Shown in pieces: positions 48,841 through 64,000 of a stretch of 64,000 bases of DNA. How positions within the stretch are numbered: position 1 is the stretch's first letter; every line of letters starts with the position of its first letter. The position numbers were made by a program, and so were the translations under genes. Source of the stretch: Vibrio tubiashii ATCC 19109 (GTDB lineage Bacteria > Pseudomonadota > Gammaproteobacteria > Enterobacterales > Vibrionaceae); contig NZ_CP009354.1 of the NCBI RefSeq assembly GCF_000772105.1, positions 248,001-312,000 on the forward strand, read 5' to 3'. A model generated the notes under the pieces. The model was not told the origin of the DNA, did not search any database, and worked only from the letters and a program-made list of their open reading frames with translations.

Positions 48841-48899
48841 CGTTATTTTTGCAATTTTTTCAAAATAACGCTTGCCAATGTGAGCGCGATCTCTATAAT
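48841..48899 (+). promoter_or_regulatory. rRNA operon 1 promoter P1 with upstream A+T-rich inverted repeat
   Basis: TTGCCA (48872-48877) and TATAAT (48894-48899) have a 16-bp spacer. A G+C-rich discriminator (GCCTCCTCG) follows, as in stringently controlled rRNA promoters. Immediately upstream CGTTATTTT and AAAATAACG (48841-48870) form a 9-bp inverted repeat in an A/T tract, a fit for an UP element or Fis site. Confidence 0.8.
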
Positions 48900-48999
48900 G
48901 CCTCCTCGTCGACAGGGCAAGGGCTCACAAGGGTTCAAGCGAAATCGACAGGTTAACTAGCCAAGCGGAAACGCTTAAGAAAAAAGTTTAAAAAAGTGG

Positions 49000-49027
49000 T
49001 TGACACTAAAACTTAAAACGCTAGAAT
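49000..49027 (+). promoter_or_regulatory. rRNA operon 1 promoter P2
   Basis: TTGACA (49000-49005), a 16-bp spacer, TAGAAT (49022-49027) and a GGCCGCC discriminator, with A-rich sequence upstream. A boxA-like GCTCTTTA follows near 49068. The leader to the 16S start has no gene. Confidence 0.85.
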
Positions 49028-49251
49028 GGCCGCCTCTTCCGAAGTGATGCGAATCACAAAGAAGAGAAGCTCTTTAAAAATATAGACCTATCAATCTGTG
49101 TGGGCACTCGTTGATGATAATCCAAATAGATACTTCGGTATCAATTTAGGTTTCAATGAAACGAAGTGACCATTGAATCTTCGGATTCAGCACAGTCAAT
49201 TCAAACATTACTTATGTAATGTTCAGTATTCATTGAGCCGAACAAAATCTT

Positions 49252-50804
<1,553 letters not shown>

Positions 50805-50869
50805 TACGATGATTACTCACGATGAGTGTCCACACAGATTGATATGTCTTATTAAGAGCCCTTATTAGT

Positions 50870-50945
50870 GTCCCGTTCGTCTAGAGGCCTAGGACACCGC
50901 CCTTTCACGGCGGTAACAGGGGTTCGACTCCCCTACGGGATACCA
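50870..50945 (+). tRNA. tRNA-Glu (anticodon TTC)
   Basis: 76 nt with encoded CCA. Acceptor GTCCCGT/ACGGGAT (G-U at the end), anticodon stem CCGCC/GGCGG at 50897-50913, anticodon TTC at 50904-50906, T arm with GGTTCGACTCC. The only tRNA in the first 16S-23S spacer. Confidence 0.97.
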
Positions 50946-51001
50946 TCTTTAAGCGTACTTAGTTAAGTACTTTTAAAAATGGTTACCTCATTGAGGTGAT
51001 T

Positions 51002-51013
51002 TGCTCTTTAACA
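51002..51013 (+). promoter_or_regulatory. boxA antitermination element, spacer 1
   Basis: TGCTCTTTAACA upstream of 23S matches the boxA consensus bound by NusB/NusE. The matching element in the second operon is at about 56505-56516. Confidence 0.75.
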
Positions 51014-51222
51014 ATTTGGAAAGCTGACGAATAACAACAATCCCCATCTCTATGAGATGCGTTGTTATTCAATTAAAAGTTCTCAAATCCTAAAACTATG
51101 TTTTAGGTACCAACACACATTCAAGTGTTCTTGGAAATTTGAGTCCGGCAAAATCGTGTCTGCACATGTATAAAAATGCAGACAACTTTGGTTGTTTAAA
51201 CAGAGACCCTTTGGGGTTGTAT

Positions 51223-54112
<2,890 letters not shown>

Positions 54113-54201
54113 ACAACACCCAAAGGGTTTTGATGGACTCAAAGCAAGAACTTTGAATGTGTAACTACAGAACTTAAAACAGCTTTCCGAATTAAAGAAT
54201 T

Positions 54202-54321
54202 TGCTTGGCGACCATAGCGATTTGGACCCACCTGATTTCCATGCCGAACTCAGAAGTGAAACGAATTAGCGCCGATGGTAGTGTGGGGCTTCCCCATGTG
54301 AGAGTAGGACATCGCCAGGCT
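54202..54321 (+). rRNA. 5S ribosomal RNA, copy 1 (one-base longer than copy 2)
   Basis: 120 nt from TGCTTGGCGACC to CATCGCCAGGCT. The stretch CCTGATTTCCATGCC has one more T than copy 2 (CCTGATTCCATGCC). Otherwise the two copies are the same. Confidence 0.95.
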
Positions 54322-54389
54322 TTAATTTCGACTTTGTCTACTCTGTAGACAAGTCACCATAAATCTTTAAGTTTTCTTAGAGTTTTATG

Positions 54390-54417
54390 TTGACTTACCG
54401 AGTCAATAGCGTATTAT
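54390..54417 (+). promoter_or_regulatory. rRNA operon 2 promoter
   Basis: TTGACT (54390-54395), a 16-bp spacer, TATTAT (54412-54417) and a G+C-rich ACGCGTCC start region. It lies in the 316-bp gap between the first 5S and the second 16S. The gap also has an inverted repeat TTGTCTAC/GTAGACAA near 54334 without a T run, so part of the transcription may read through from operon 1. Confidence 0.8.
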
Positions 54418-54637
54418 ACGCGTCCTGCTCAAGTGCTAAGGCACTGAAAGCAAAGCTCTTTAACAATATAAACCTATCAATCTGTGTGGGCACTCGTTGA
54501 TGATAATCCAATTAGAAACTTCGGTTTCAAATTAGGTTTCAATGATACGAAGTGACCATTGAATCTTCGGATTCAGCACAGTCAATTCAAACATTACTTT
54601 ATGTAATGTTCAGTATTCATTGAGCCGACAAAATCTT

Positions 54638-56190
<1,553 letters not shown>

Positions 56191-56256
56191 TACGATGATT
56201 ATTGCGATGAGTGTTCACACAGATTGATATGTTTATACACGTTAAGAGACGATACT

Positions 56257-56333
56257 GGGTCTGTAGCTCAGGTGGTTAGAGCGTTCGCCTGATAAGCGAG
56301 AGGTCGGTGGTTCAAGTCCACTCAGACCCACCA
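56257..56333 (+). tRNA. tRNA-Ile (anticodon GAT)
   Basis: 77 nt, acceptor GGGTCTG/CAGACCC with encoded ACCA, anticodon loop CTGATAA, T arm GGTTCAAGTCC. In the second 16S-23S spacer, followed by tRNA-Ala. Confidence 0.97.
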
Positions 56334-56376
56334 ATCTTCCTCCCAGAAGAATTGGCATACAGTATCAACACCTGAT

Positions 56377-56452
56377 GGGGCTATAGCTCAGCTGGGAGAG
56401 CGCCTGCCTTGCACGCAGGAGGTCAGCAGTTCGATCCTGCTTAGCTCCACCA
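56377..56452 (+). tRNA. tRNA-Ala (anticodon TGC)
   Basis: 76 nt, acceptor GGGGCTA/TAGCTCC (one G-U) with encoded ACCA, anticodon loop TTGCACG, T arm AGTTCGATCCT. Second tRNA of the spacer. Confidence 0.97.
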
Positions 56453-56725
56453 TCTTTAAGCGCATTTGCGTAAGTGTTCTTAAAAATGGTTTCGAAAGAA
56501 ATCTAGCTCTTTAACAATTTGGAAAGCTGACGAATAACAACAATCCCCATCTCTTCGAGATGCGTTGTTATTCAATTAAAAGTTCTCAAATCCTAAAACT
56601 ATGTTTTAGGTACCAACACACATTCAAGTGTTCTTGGAAATTTGAGTCCGGCAAAATCGTGTCTGCACATGTATAAAAATGCAGACAACTTTGGTTGTTT
56701 AAACAGAGACCCTTTGGGGTTGTAT

Positions 56726-59615
<2,890 letters not shown>

Positions 59616-59703
59616 ACAACACCCAAAGGGTTTTGATGGACTCAAAGCAAGAACTTTGAATGTGTAATTACAGAACTTAAAACAGCTTTCCGAATTAAGA
59701 ATT

Positions 59704-59822
59704 TGCTTGGCGACCATAGCGATTTGGACCCACCTGATTCCATGCCGAACTCAGAAGTGAAACGAATTAGCGCCGATGGTAGTGTGGGGCTTCCCCATGT
59801 GAGAGTAGGACATCGCCAGGCT
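59704..59822 (+). rRNA. 5S ribosomal RNA, copy 2
   Basis: 119 nt, TGCTTGGCGACC to CATCGCCAGGCT. This copy has the usual five-base ATTCC loop segment. Confidence 0.96.
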
Positions 59823-59853
59823 TTAAATTTAGACTCAAGAGTCTAACCAGTGC

Positions 59854-59930
59854 GGAGCGGTAGTTCAGTTGGTTAGAATACCGGCCTGTCACGCCGGGGG
59901 TCGCGGGTTCGAGTCCCGTCCGCTCCGCCA
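59854..59930 (+). tRNA. tRNA-Asp (anticodon GTC)
   Basis: 77 nt with encoded CCA: acceptor GGAGCGG/CCGCTCC, anticodon loop CTGTCAC, T arm GGTTCGAGTCC. Distal tRNA of the second rRNA operon, followed by a terminator. Confidence 0.97.
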
Positions 59931-59938
59931 CTTATTCC

Positions 59939-59968
59939 AGACCTCAGCAGAAATGCTGAGGTCTTTTT
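59939..59968 (+). terminator. rRNA operon 2 terminator
   Basis: GACCTCAGCA and TGCTGAGGTC pair around GAAA, followed by TTTTT. Confidence 0.92.
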
Positions 59969-59984
59969 GTATCTGCAGTATTAT

Positions 59985-60040
59985 TTTGGTCTGCGACCAA
60001 CGAGTCCCGCTTGCCCGCAAGCCCGGCCGTCAGCCACTTA
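59985..60040 (+). other. Possible decayed tRNA 3' remnant
   Basis: ACGAGTCCCG, then CAGCCACTTATT, echo the 3' part of the tRNA-Asp gene and its flank (CGAGTCCCGTCC, GCCACTTATT). The sequence between them does not form a tRNA. It may be the scar of a duplicated or deleted tRNA gene. Confidence 0.35.
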
Positions 60041-60044
60041 TTTA

Positions 60045-60072
60045 AAAAACCCAGTCTTCGGACTGGGTTTTG
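60045..60072 (+). terminator. Second terminator-like hairpin
   Basis: AAAACCCAGTC and GACTGGGTTTT pair around TTCG. Confidence 0.8.
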
Positions 60073-60080
60073 TCGTTTTA

Positions 60081-60110
60081 GAAGCCCGTTGCTGACGCAA
60101 CGGGCTTCTT
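60081..60110 (+). terminator. Third hairpin downstream of rRNA operon 2
   Basis: GAAGCCCGTTGC and GCAACGGGCTTC pair around TGAC; only a short T stretch follows. With the two hairpins before it, it could act as back-up termination. Confidence 0.65.
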
Positions 60111-60120
60111 GCGTTTAAGG

Positions 60121-60235
60121 GGGAGATAGAACGGGCTACGCCCTATGGAAATCGGGATCGCTGCGCTGCTGGAACGGACTTCGTCCTCTAGAATCGGATT
60201 CGGGCTTCACCCTACGAGAGGTGAGTGTTGATACT
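60121..60235. repeat. Composite repeat locus 3: hairpin-unit block
   Basis: Consecutive small hairpins GGGCTACGCCC (60133-60143), CGCTGCGC (near 60160), GGAACGGACTTCGTCC (60171-60186) and CGGGCTTCACCC (near 60201; one loop-side change) are separated by TGGAAATCGGGAT-like linkers. The units are the same kinds as at 2.2 and 16.5 kb. No gene. Confidence 0.75.
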
Positions 60236-60292
60236 AAGTTGGTAGAGCCTAAGGGGACAGATCAAAAAGATTCGCATACTTCAATAGCTTCG

Positions 60293-60395
60293 GTCATTCC
60301 ATGGAGCGACGAAGGAGTGAGCAGGGAATCTATTTTAGTTTTCGACTCGCTACAAGAGCTCCCCAACTCACTCGTCCCTCGCTCTTGAGGATGAC
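60293..60395. repeat. Imperfect long inverted repeat (dispersed-repeat-like)
   Basis: GTCATTCC...GAGCGACGAAGGAGTGAG (60293 onward) and the reverse complement of CTCACTCGTCCCTCGCTC...GGATGAC (ending 60395) match over about 40 bp each with several mismatches. The transcript would fold into a long hairpin. Such GTCATYCC/GGATGAC stem-loops are a common type of dispersed intergenic repeat. An open frame through it on the minus strand is not credible. Confidence 0.65.
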
Positions 60396-60447
60396 AACGT
60401 AATGTATTGAAAACAAAATAGGTTGACACGATAAGCCAACCCTCAAA

Positions 60448-60530
60448 GTTTTCCAGTTTTCCAGTTTTCCAGTTTTCCAGTTTTCCAGTTTTCCAGTTTT
60501 CCAGTTTTCCGTAGGACGAAGTCCGTTCCC
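60448..60530. repeat. Octamer array of about 7.9 GTTTTCCA units, then inverted hairpin unit
   Basis: GTTTTCCA repeats perfectly from 60448 to 60510. GTAGGACGAAGTCCGTTCCC (60511-60530) follows, identical to the sequence that ends the array at 2.3 kb. It is the reverse complement of the unit at 60171. A short stem (GGTTG/CAACC, 60421-60441) precedes the array. The sequence from 60531 to 60745 shows no gene or clear signal. Confidence 0.95.
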
Positions 60531-60746
60531 GCATCCTAGTATCGTTGCTCAACACAACGGCCGACCTTTTGTCATTGCGACACCTGTTACATCACAGCGG
60601 GGCTTATGGCAGCGCCAGTCATCACCTTATGCGCTGCTCTTTCAAGTATTATTGTCATCAAGCTGCGCAAATCGATGATGAAACCTGTCACGGAAAATGC
60701 TCAAAAATAGCTTTGGTCTACCTATGACCCAAAAGCTCTAGATACT

Positions 60747-60773
60747 AAAAAGGCAGCTTAGTTAGCTGCCTTT
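60747..60773 (-). terminator. Antiporter gene terminator
   Basis: On the minus strand AAGGCAGCT and AGCTGCCTT pair around AACTA, followed by a TTTTT run. Confidence 0.88.
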
Positions 60774-60795
60774 ACGTTATAGATGTTTCCAAAAC

Positions 60796-62103
60796 CTATT
60801 CTTGCTCTGCTTCTCTATTCTCAGAATCCATCTCTTTTTGGGCAAGCTTAGCTTTTTCGATCATTGGCGTAATGGTAGAGCCTTGAATTAAGATTGAGAA
60901 CACTACTACCGAGTAGGTCATGACTAGGATAATCTCTTTTACATCGATCAGTTTATCTTGAATAACCCAGATGCCAGACGGAATTGACAGCGCCATGGCT
61001 AACGCCAATCCGCCTCTTAAGCCACCCCAAGTAAGAATCTTGACTGACCAAGGGTTATATTTTCGAAAACGCTTAAAGCCGATATATGACAAGAAAACAC
61101 TGAGGTAGCGAGCTGACAAGACTAGAGGTACAGAGAAAGCCATTAGAATCCAGTCTTCCTTATGGAATTCAAACAGCAGCATCGACATACCAATCAGCAG
61201 GAATAGAACACCGTTTAGGAACTCATCAACGAGCTCCCAAAAGTGATCGAGGTGATCTTCACTCTCTTTGGAGAAACCGATAAATCTGGTCCAGTTACCA
61301 ATCATAATGCCAGATACGACCATAGCTAATGGTCCAGAGACATGCAGAACTTCGGCGAAGGCATAGCCTGCTGTCGGTATACCTATGGTCAGCAGGAGCT
61401 CCATTGAGTGATCGTCGGTAGCACTGATTAAATAGTGGAACAGTAACCCTAAAGCAAAACCATATAAGATGCCGCCAAGCGCTTCTTGTATAAACAGCAT
61501 AGTAACACTGCCGACGGTAGGCGCTTCGGTACCAAAGGCGATGGTAAAGATGGTGACAAAGATAACGAGACCAAAGCCATCGTTAAATAGAGATTCACCT
61601 TCGATTTGAGTTGAGATTCGTTTAGGAGCGTCGAGCTTTTTAACGATGGCCAGTACAGCAATTGGATCGGTTGGTGAGATCAGCGCACCAAACAGTAAGC
61701 AGTAGACTAGGTCGAACTGAATGCCGATAAACTGACAGAAACCATAAAGGACAAAGCCAATAAAGAAAGTCGAGAATAGAGTCGCGCCCAGAGCTAAGGC
61801 AGTTATTTCCCATTTTTGATCTTTGAGGTTGGGTAGTTTGATACCTAAACCACCGGCAAAAAGGAGAAAACCTAATATCCCCTTAAGTAGGAAATCTTCA
61901 AAGTTAATGCTCGCCACTGTGTTTGAAGCGATTTCTGTTAAATGAAACCAATCGTTTTGACCTGCTACAAGAATCAACAGCGACAGCATCATCGAACCTG
62001 CTGTAATTGCGATGGTGGTTTGCATTTTACCTATCTTGCTGTTTACAAACGCAATCAACATAGCGGCAGCTGATAGGAAACAGAGAGTGTAATAGACCGA
62101 CAT
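60796..62103 (-). CDS. CPA1-family Na+/H+ antiporter (NhaP-like)
   Basis: Inner-membrane cation/proton exchanger with 435 residues and about twelve hydrophobic spans. Signature motifs: FGALISPTDPIAVLAIVKKL and IEGESLFNDGFGLVIFVTIF (the ND pair typical of electroneutral CPA1 exchangers), then ILTWGGLRGGLALAMALSIP. The start ATG 62103 (MSVYYTLCFL) is preferred. An in-frame ATG at 62181 would add 26 residues, partly basic and without a fit to the family. Cytoplasmic tail rich in Glu and Lys. The ion specificity cannot be told from sequence. Divergent from metH. Confidence 0.92.
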   Translation of the reverse strand: MSVYYTLCFLSAAAMLIAFVNSKIGKMQTTIAITAGSMMLSLLILVAGQNDWFHLTEIASNTVASINFEDFLLKGILGFLLFAGGLGIKLPNLKDQKWEITALALGATLFSTFFIGFVLYGFCQFIGIQFDLVYCLLFGALISPTDPIAVLAIVKKLDAPKRISTQIEGESLFNDGFGLVIFVTIFTIAFGTEAPTVGSVTMLFIQEALGGILYGFALGLLFHYLISATDDHSMELLLTIGIPTAGYAFAEVLHVSGPLAMVVSGIMIGNWTRFIGFSKESEDHLDHFWELVDEFLNGVLFLLIGMSMLLFEFHKEDWILMAFSVPLVLSARYLSVFLSYIGFKRFRKYNPWSVKILTWGGLRGGLALAMALSIPSGIWVIQDKLIDVKEIILVMTYSVVVFSILIQGSTITPMIEKAKLAQKEMDSENREAEQE

Positions 62104-62198
62104 TAGAATCTCGACATGTAACAAATTATGAATGGGAATTTTCTGCCTACTATGTACAAATAGCAAACATTTTTTTGTCATAACTAAGTCATCAATTA

Positions 62199-62222
62199 AG
62201 TCTTTTAGACGTCTAGACTCCT
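62199..62222 (+). promoter_or_regulatory. Tandem MetJ operator (met boxes) before metH
   Basis: Three adjacent 8-bp boxes: AGTCTTTT, AGACGTCT (a perfect match to the met-box consensus) and AGACTCCT. MetJ dimers bind adjacent AGACGTCT-type boxes cooperatively with SAM as corepressor. Its place 51-74 bp upstream of the metH start fits repression of methionine synthesis. Confidence 0.8.
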
Positions 62223-62272
62223 TTTTAATGTGTGATAGGATGGAGTGATAACTAAAGGAATGAGGCTGTACC

Positions 62273-64000
62273 GTGGGAAGTAATGTAAGGCAACAGATTG
62301 AAGCTCAATTAAAACAACGTATCTTGCTGATCGATGGTGGTATGGGCACCATGATTCAAGATTACAAACTAGAAGAGCAAGACTATCGAGGTGAGCGCTT
62401 TGCTGACTGGCATTGCGATTTAAAAGGCAACAACGACTTACTTGTTCTTTCTCAGCCTCAACTTATTAAAGATATCCATTCTGCTTATCTAGAAGCAGGT
62501 GCAGATATCCTCGAAACCAACACCTTCAACGCAACCACTATTGCAATGGCTGACTATGAAATGGAAAGCCTAAGCGAAGAGATTAACTTCGCTGCAGCCA
62601 AACTCGCACGTGAAGCGGCCGATGAGTGGACGGCAAAAACGCCAGAAAAACCTCGTTACGTTGCAGGTGTATTGGGCCCAACTAACCGCACATGTTCTAT
62701 TTCACCCGATGTGAACGATCCCGGTTATCGAAACGTTAGCTTTGATGAGCTTGTCGAAGCGTATTCCGAGTCGACACGCGCTCTGATTAAAGGCGGCTCA
62801 GATTTAATTCTGATCGAGACTATCTTCGATACCTTGAACGCTAAAGCTTGTGCCTTTGCGGTAGACACTGTGTTTGAAGAGTTGGGTTCCAAACTGCCAG
62901 TGATGATATCGGGCACCATTACCGATGCGTCAGGTCGAACGCTTTCTGGCCAAACAACCGAAGCTTTCTACAACTCACTTCGTCACGTCAATCCAATCTC
63001 ATTTGGTTTGAACTGTGCGCTAGGCCCTGACGAGCTACGTCCGTATGTGGAAGAGCTCTCACGTATCTCAGAGACATTTGTTTCTACTCACCCTAATGCG
63101 GGTTTACCTAACGCCTTTGGTGAGTATGATTTATCACCTGAAGATATGGCAGTGCATGTTAAAGAGTGGGCGGAAAGTGGTTTCTTAAACCTGATTGGCG
63201 GTTGTTGTGGTACGACTCCAGAGCATATCCGCCAAATGGCTATCGCGGTAGAAGGAGTAAAACCGCGCGCATTACCAGAACTTATCACGGCTTGTCGTCT
63301 ATCTGGTCTTGAGCCACTGACAATCGAAAAAGAAACCCTGTTTGTTAACGTTGGTGAACGCACTAACGTAACGGGTTCTGCACGCTTTAAACGTCTGATC
63401 AAAGAAGAGCTTTATGATGAGGCGTTAGAGGTTGCACGCCAGCAAGTCGAGAACGGTGCACAGATCATCGATATCAACATGGATGAAGGCATGCTTGATG
63501 CTGAAGCATGTATGGTGCGTTTCCTCAACCTGTGTGCCTCTGAGCCAGAAATTTCCAAAGTGCCTATCATGGTCGACTCCTCTAAGTGGGAGGTTATCGA
63601 AGCTGGCTTGAAGTGTATTCAGGGTAAAGGCATTGTTAACTCCATCTCACTCAAGGAAGGCAAAGAGAAGTTTGTTGAGCAAGCCAAGCTGATTCGTCGC
63701 TACGGTGCGGCTGTTATCGTGATGGCGTTTGATGAAGTTGGTCAGGCAGAAACGCGTGAACGCAAACTGGAAATTTGTACTAATGCCTACAATATCTTGG
63801 TTGATGAAATTGGCTTCCCACCGGAAGATATTATCTTCGACCCGAACATTTTTGCTGTTGCGACCGGTATCGAAGAGCATAACAACTACGCAGTAGACTT
63901 TATTGAAGCGGTTGCGGATATCAAGCGCGACCTACCTTACGCTATGATCTCTGGAGGTGTCTCTAACGTCTCTTTCTCATTCCGCGGCAACAACTATGTA
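62273..64000 (+). CDS. metH: Cobalamin-dependent methionine synthase, N-terminal part (runs off the window)
   Basis: Transfers methyl from 5-methyltetrahydrofolate via cobalamin to homocysteine. The frame is open from GTG 62273 (GAGG 8 bp upstream) to the window end, 576 codons of a protein normally about 1225 residues long. The homocysteine-binding domain shows [44 protein letters not shown] and the zinc-binding [10 protein letters not shown]. The folate (pterin-binding) domain begins [18 protein letters not shown] and continues [27 protein letters not shown] and [16 protein letters not shown]. Cobalamin and activation domains are beyond the edge. Confidence 0.97.
   Translation, partial: MGSNVRQQIEAQLKQRILLIDGGMGTMIQDYKLEEQDYRGERFADWHCDLKGNNDLLVLSQPQLIKDIHSAYLEAGADILETNTFNATTIAMADYEMESLSEEINFAAAKLAREAADEWTAKTPEKPRYVAGVLGPTNRTCSISPDVNDPGYRNVSFDELVEAYSESTRALIKGGSDLILIETIFDTLNAKACAFAVDTVFEELGSKLPVMISGTITDASGRTLSGQTTEAFYNSLRHVNPISFGLNCALGPDELRPYVEELSRISETFVSTHPNAGLPNAFGEYDLSPEDMAVHVKEWAESGFLNLIGGCCGTTPEHIRQMAIAVEGVKPRALPELITACRLSGLEPLTIEKETLFVNVGERTNVTGSARFKRLIKEELYDEALEVARQQVENGAQIIDINMDEGMLDAEACMVRFLNLCASEPEISKVPIMVDSSKWEVIEAGLKCIQGKGIVNSISLKEGKEKFVEQAKLIRRYGAAVIVMAFDEVGQAETRERKLEICTNAYNILVDEIGFPPEDIIFDPNIFAVATGIEEHNNYAVDFIEAVADIKRDLPYAMISGGVSNVSFSFRGNNYV

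Noticed and set aside
60262..60555. Minus-strand open frame with repeated GKLENWKT
   Set aside because: It is a translation of the octamer array and the inverted repeat, with no start signal or family.

Overview
The window is chromosomal DNA of a Vibrio (Gammaproteobacteria, Vibrionaceae). The evidence is the enterobacterial-type S10-spc-alpha ribosomal protein order, Vibrio-type 16S/23S/5S sequences, the fklB/ytfB-oapA pair, dusA-pspG, and two cysteine-assimilation operons. I do not assign a species.

Layout. 1-2.2 kb: the 3' part of rnr, then rlmB. 2.4-16.4 kb: S10 operon (rpsJ to rpsQ), spc operon (rplN to rpmJ, including secY) and alpha operon (rpsM to rplQ with rpoA), with a promoter and L4-type leader before rpsJ, a terminator after rpsQ and an S4-type leader before rpsM. 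16.4-23 kb: an octamer minisatellite, a DUF2780 lipoprotein, fklB, a ytfB/oapA-like gene, an EamA transporter, an ElaA-like acetyltransferase, a Crp/Fnr regulator and cpdB. 23.1-28.8 kb: sulfate activation operon cobA-cysD-cysN-SLC13 permease-cysC. 28.8-34.6 kb, minus strand: cheX, zur, and a large hybrid histidine kinase behind an HD-GYP response regulator.

34.9-41.7 kb: a 6.8 kb integrative element in the 5' end of dusA, bounded by a 21-bp perfect (28-bp one-mismatch) direct repeat. It carries a tyrosine integrase, a decayed CI-type repressor, small holin-like and very basic genes that look like phage remnants, several orphans, and a tightly coupled three-gene operon: GHKL ATPase, DUF4325 STAS-like protein, membrane-anchored protein. 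The operon resembles a partner-switch signalling module and is the best candidate here for an undescribed (possibly anti-phage) system. The element gives dusA a new start and a new upstream region containing a perfect-core LexA box.

41.7-48.7 kb: dusA, pspG, an outer-membrane protein, a small conserved protein, and cysJ-cysI-cysH, which reduce the activated sulfate made by the 23-28 kb operon. 48.7-59.9 kb: two complete tandem rRNA operons, the first with tRNA-Glu and the second with tRNA-Ile and tRNA-Ala in the spacer, plus a distal tRNA-Asp. 59.9-64 kb: terminators, a composite repeat region, a CPA1 Na+/H+ antiporter, and the 5' part of metH behind MetJ-like operators.

Three intergenic loci (2.2, 16.5 and 60.1 kb) share one repeat design: short CTNCG-loop hairpin units followed by a tandem octamer array. 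All three octamers fit the consensus GYTYTCYA.
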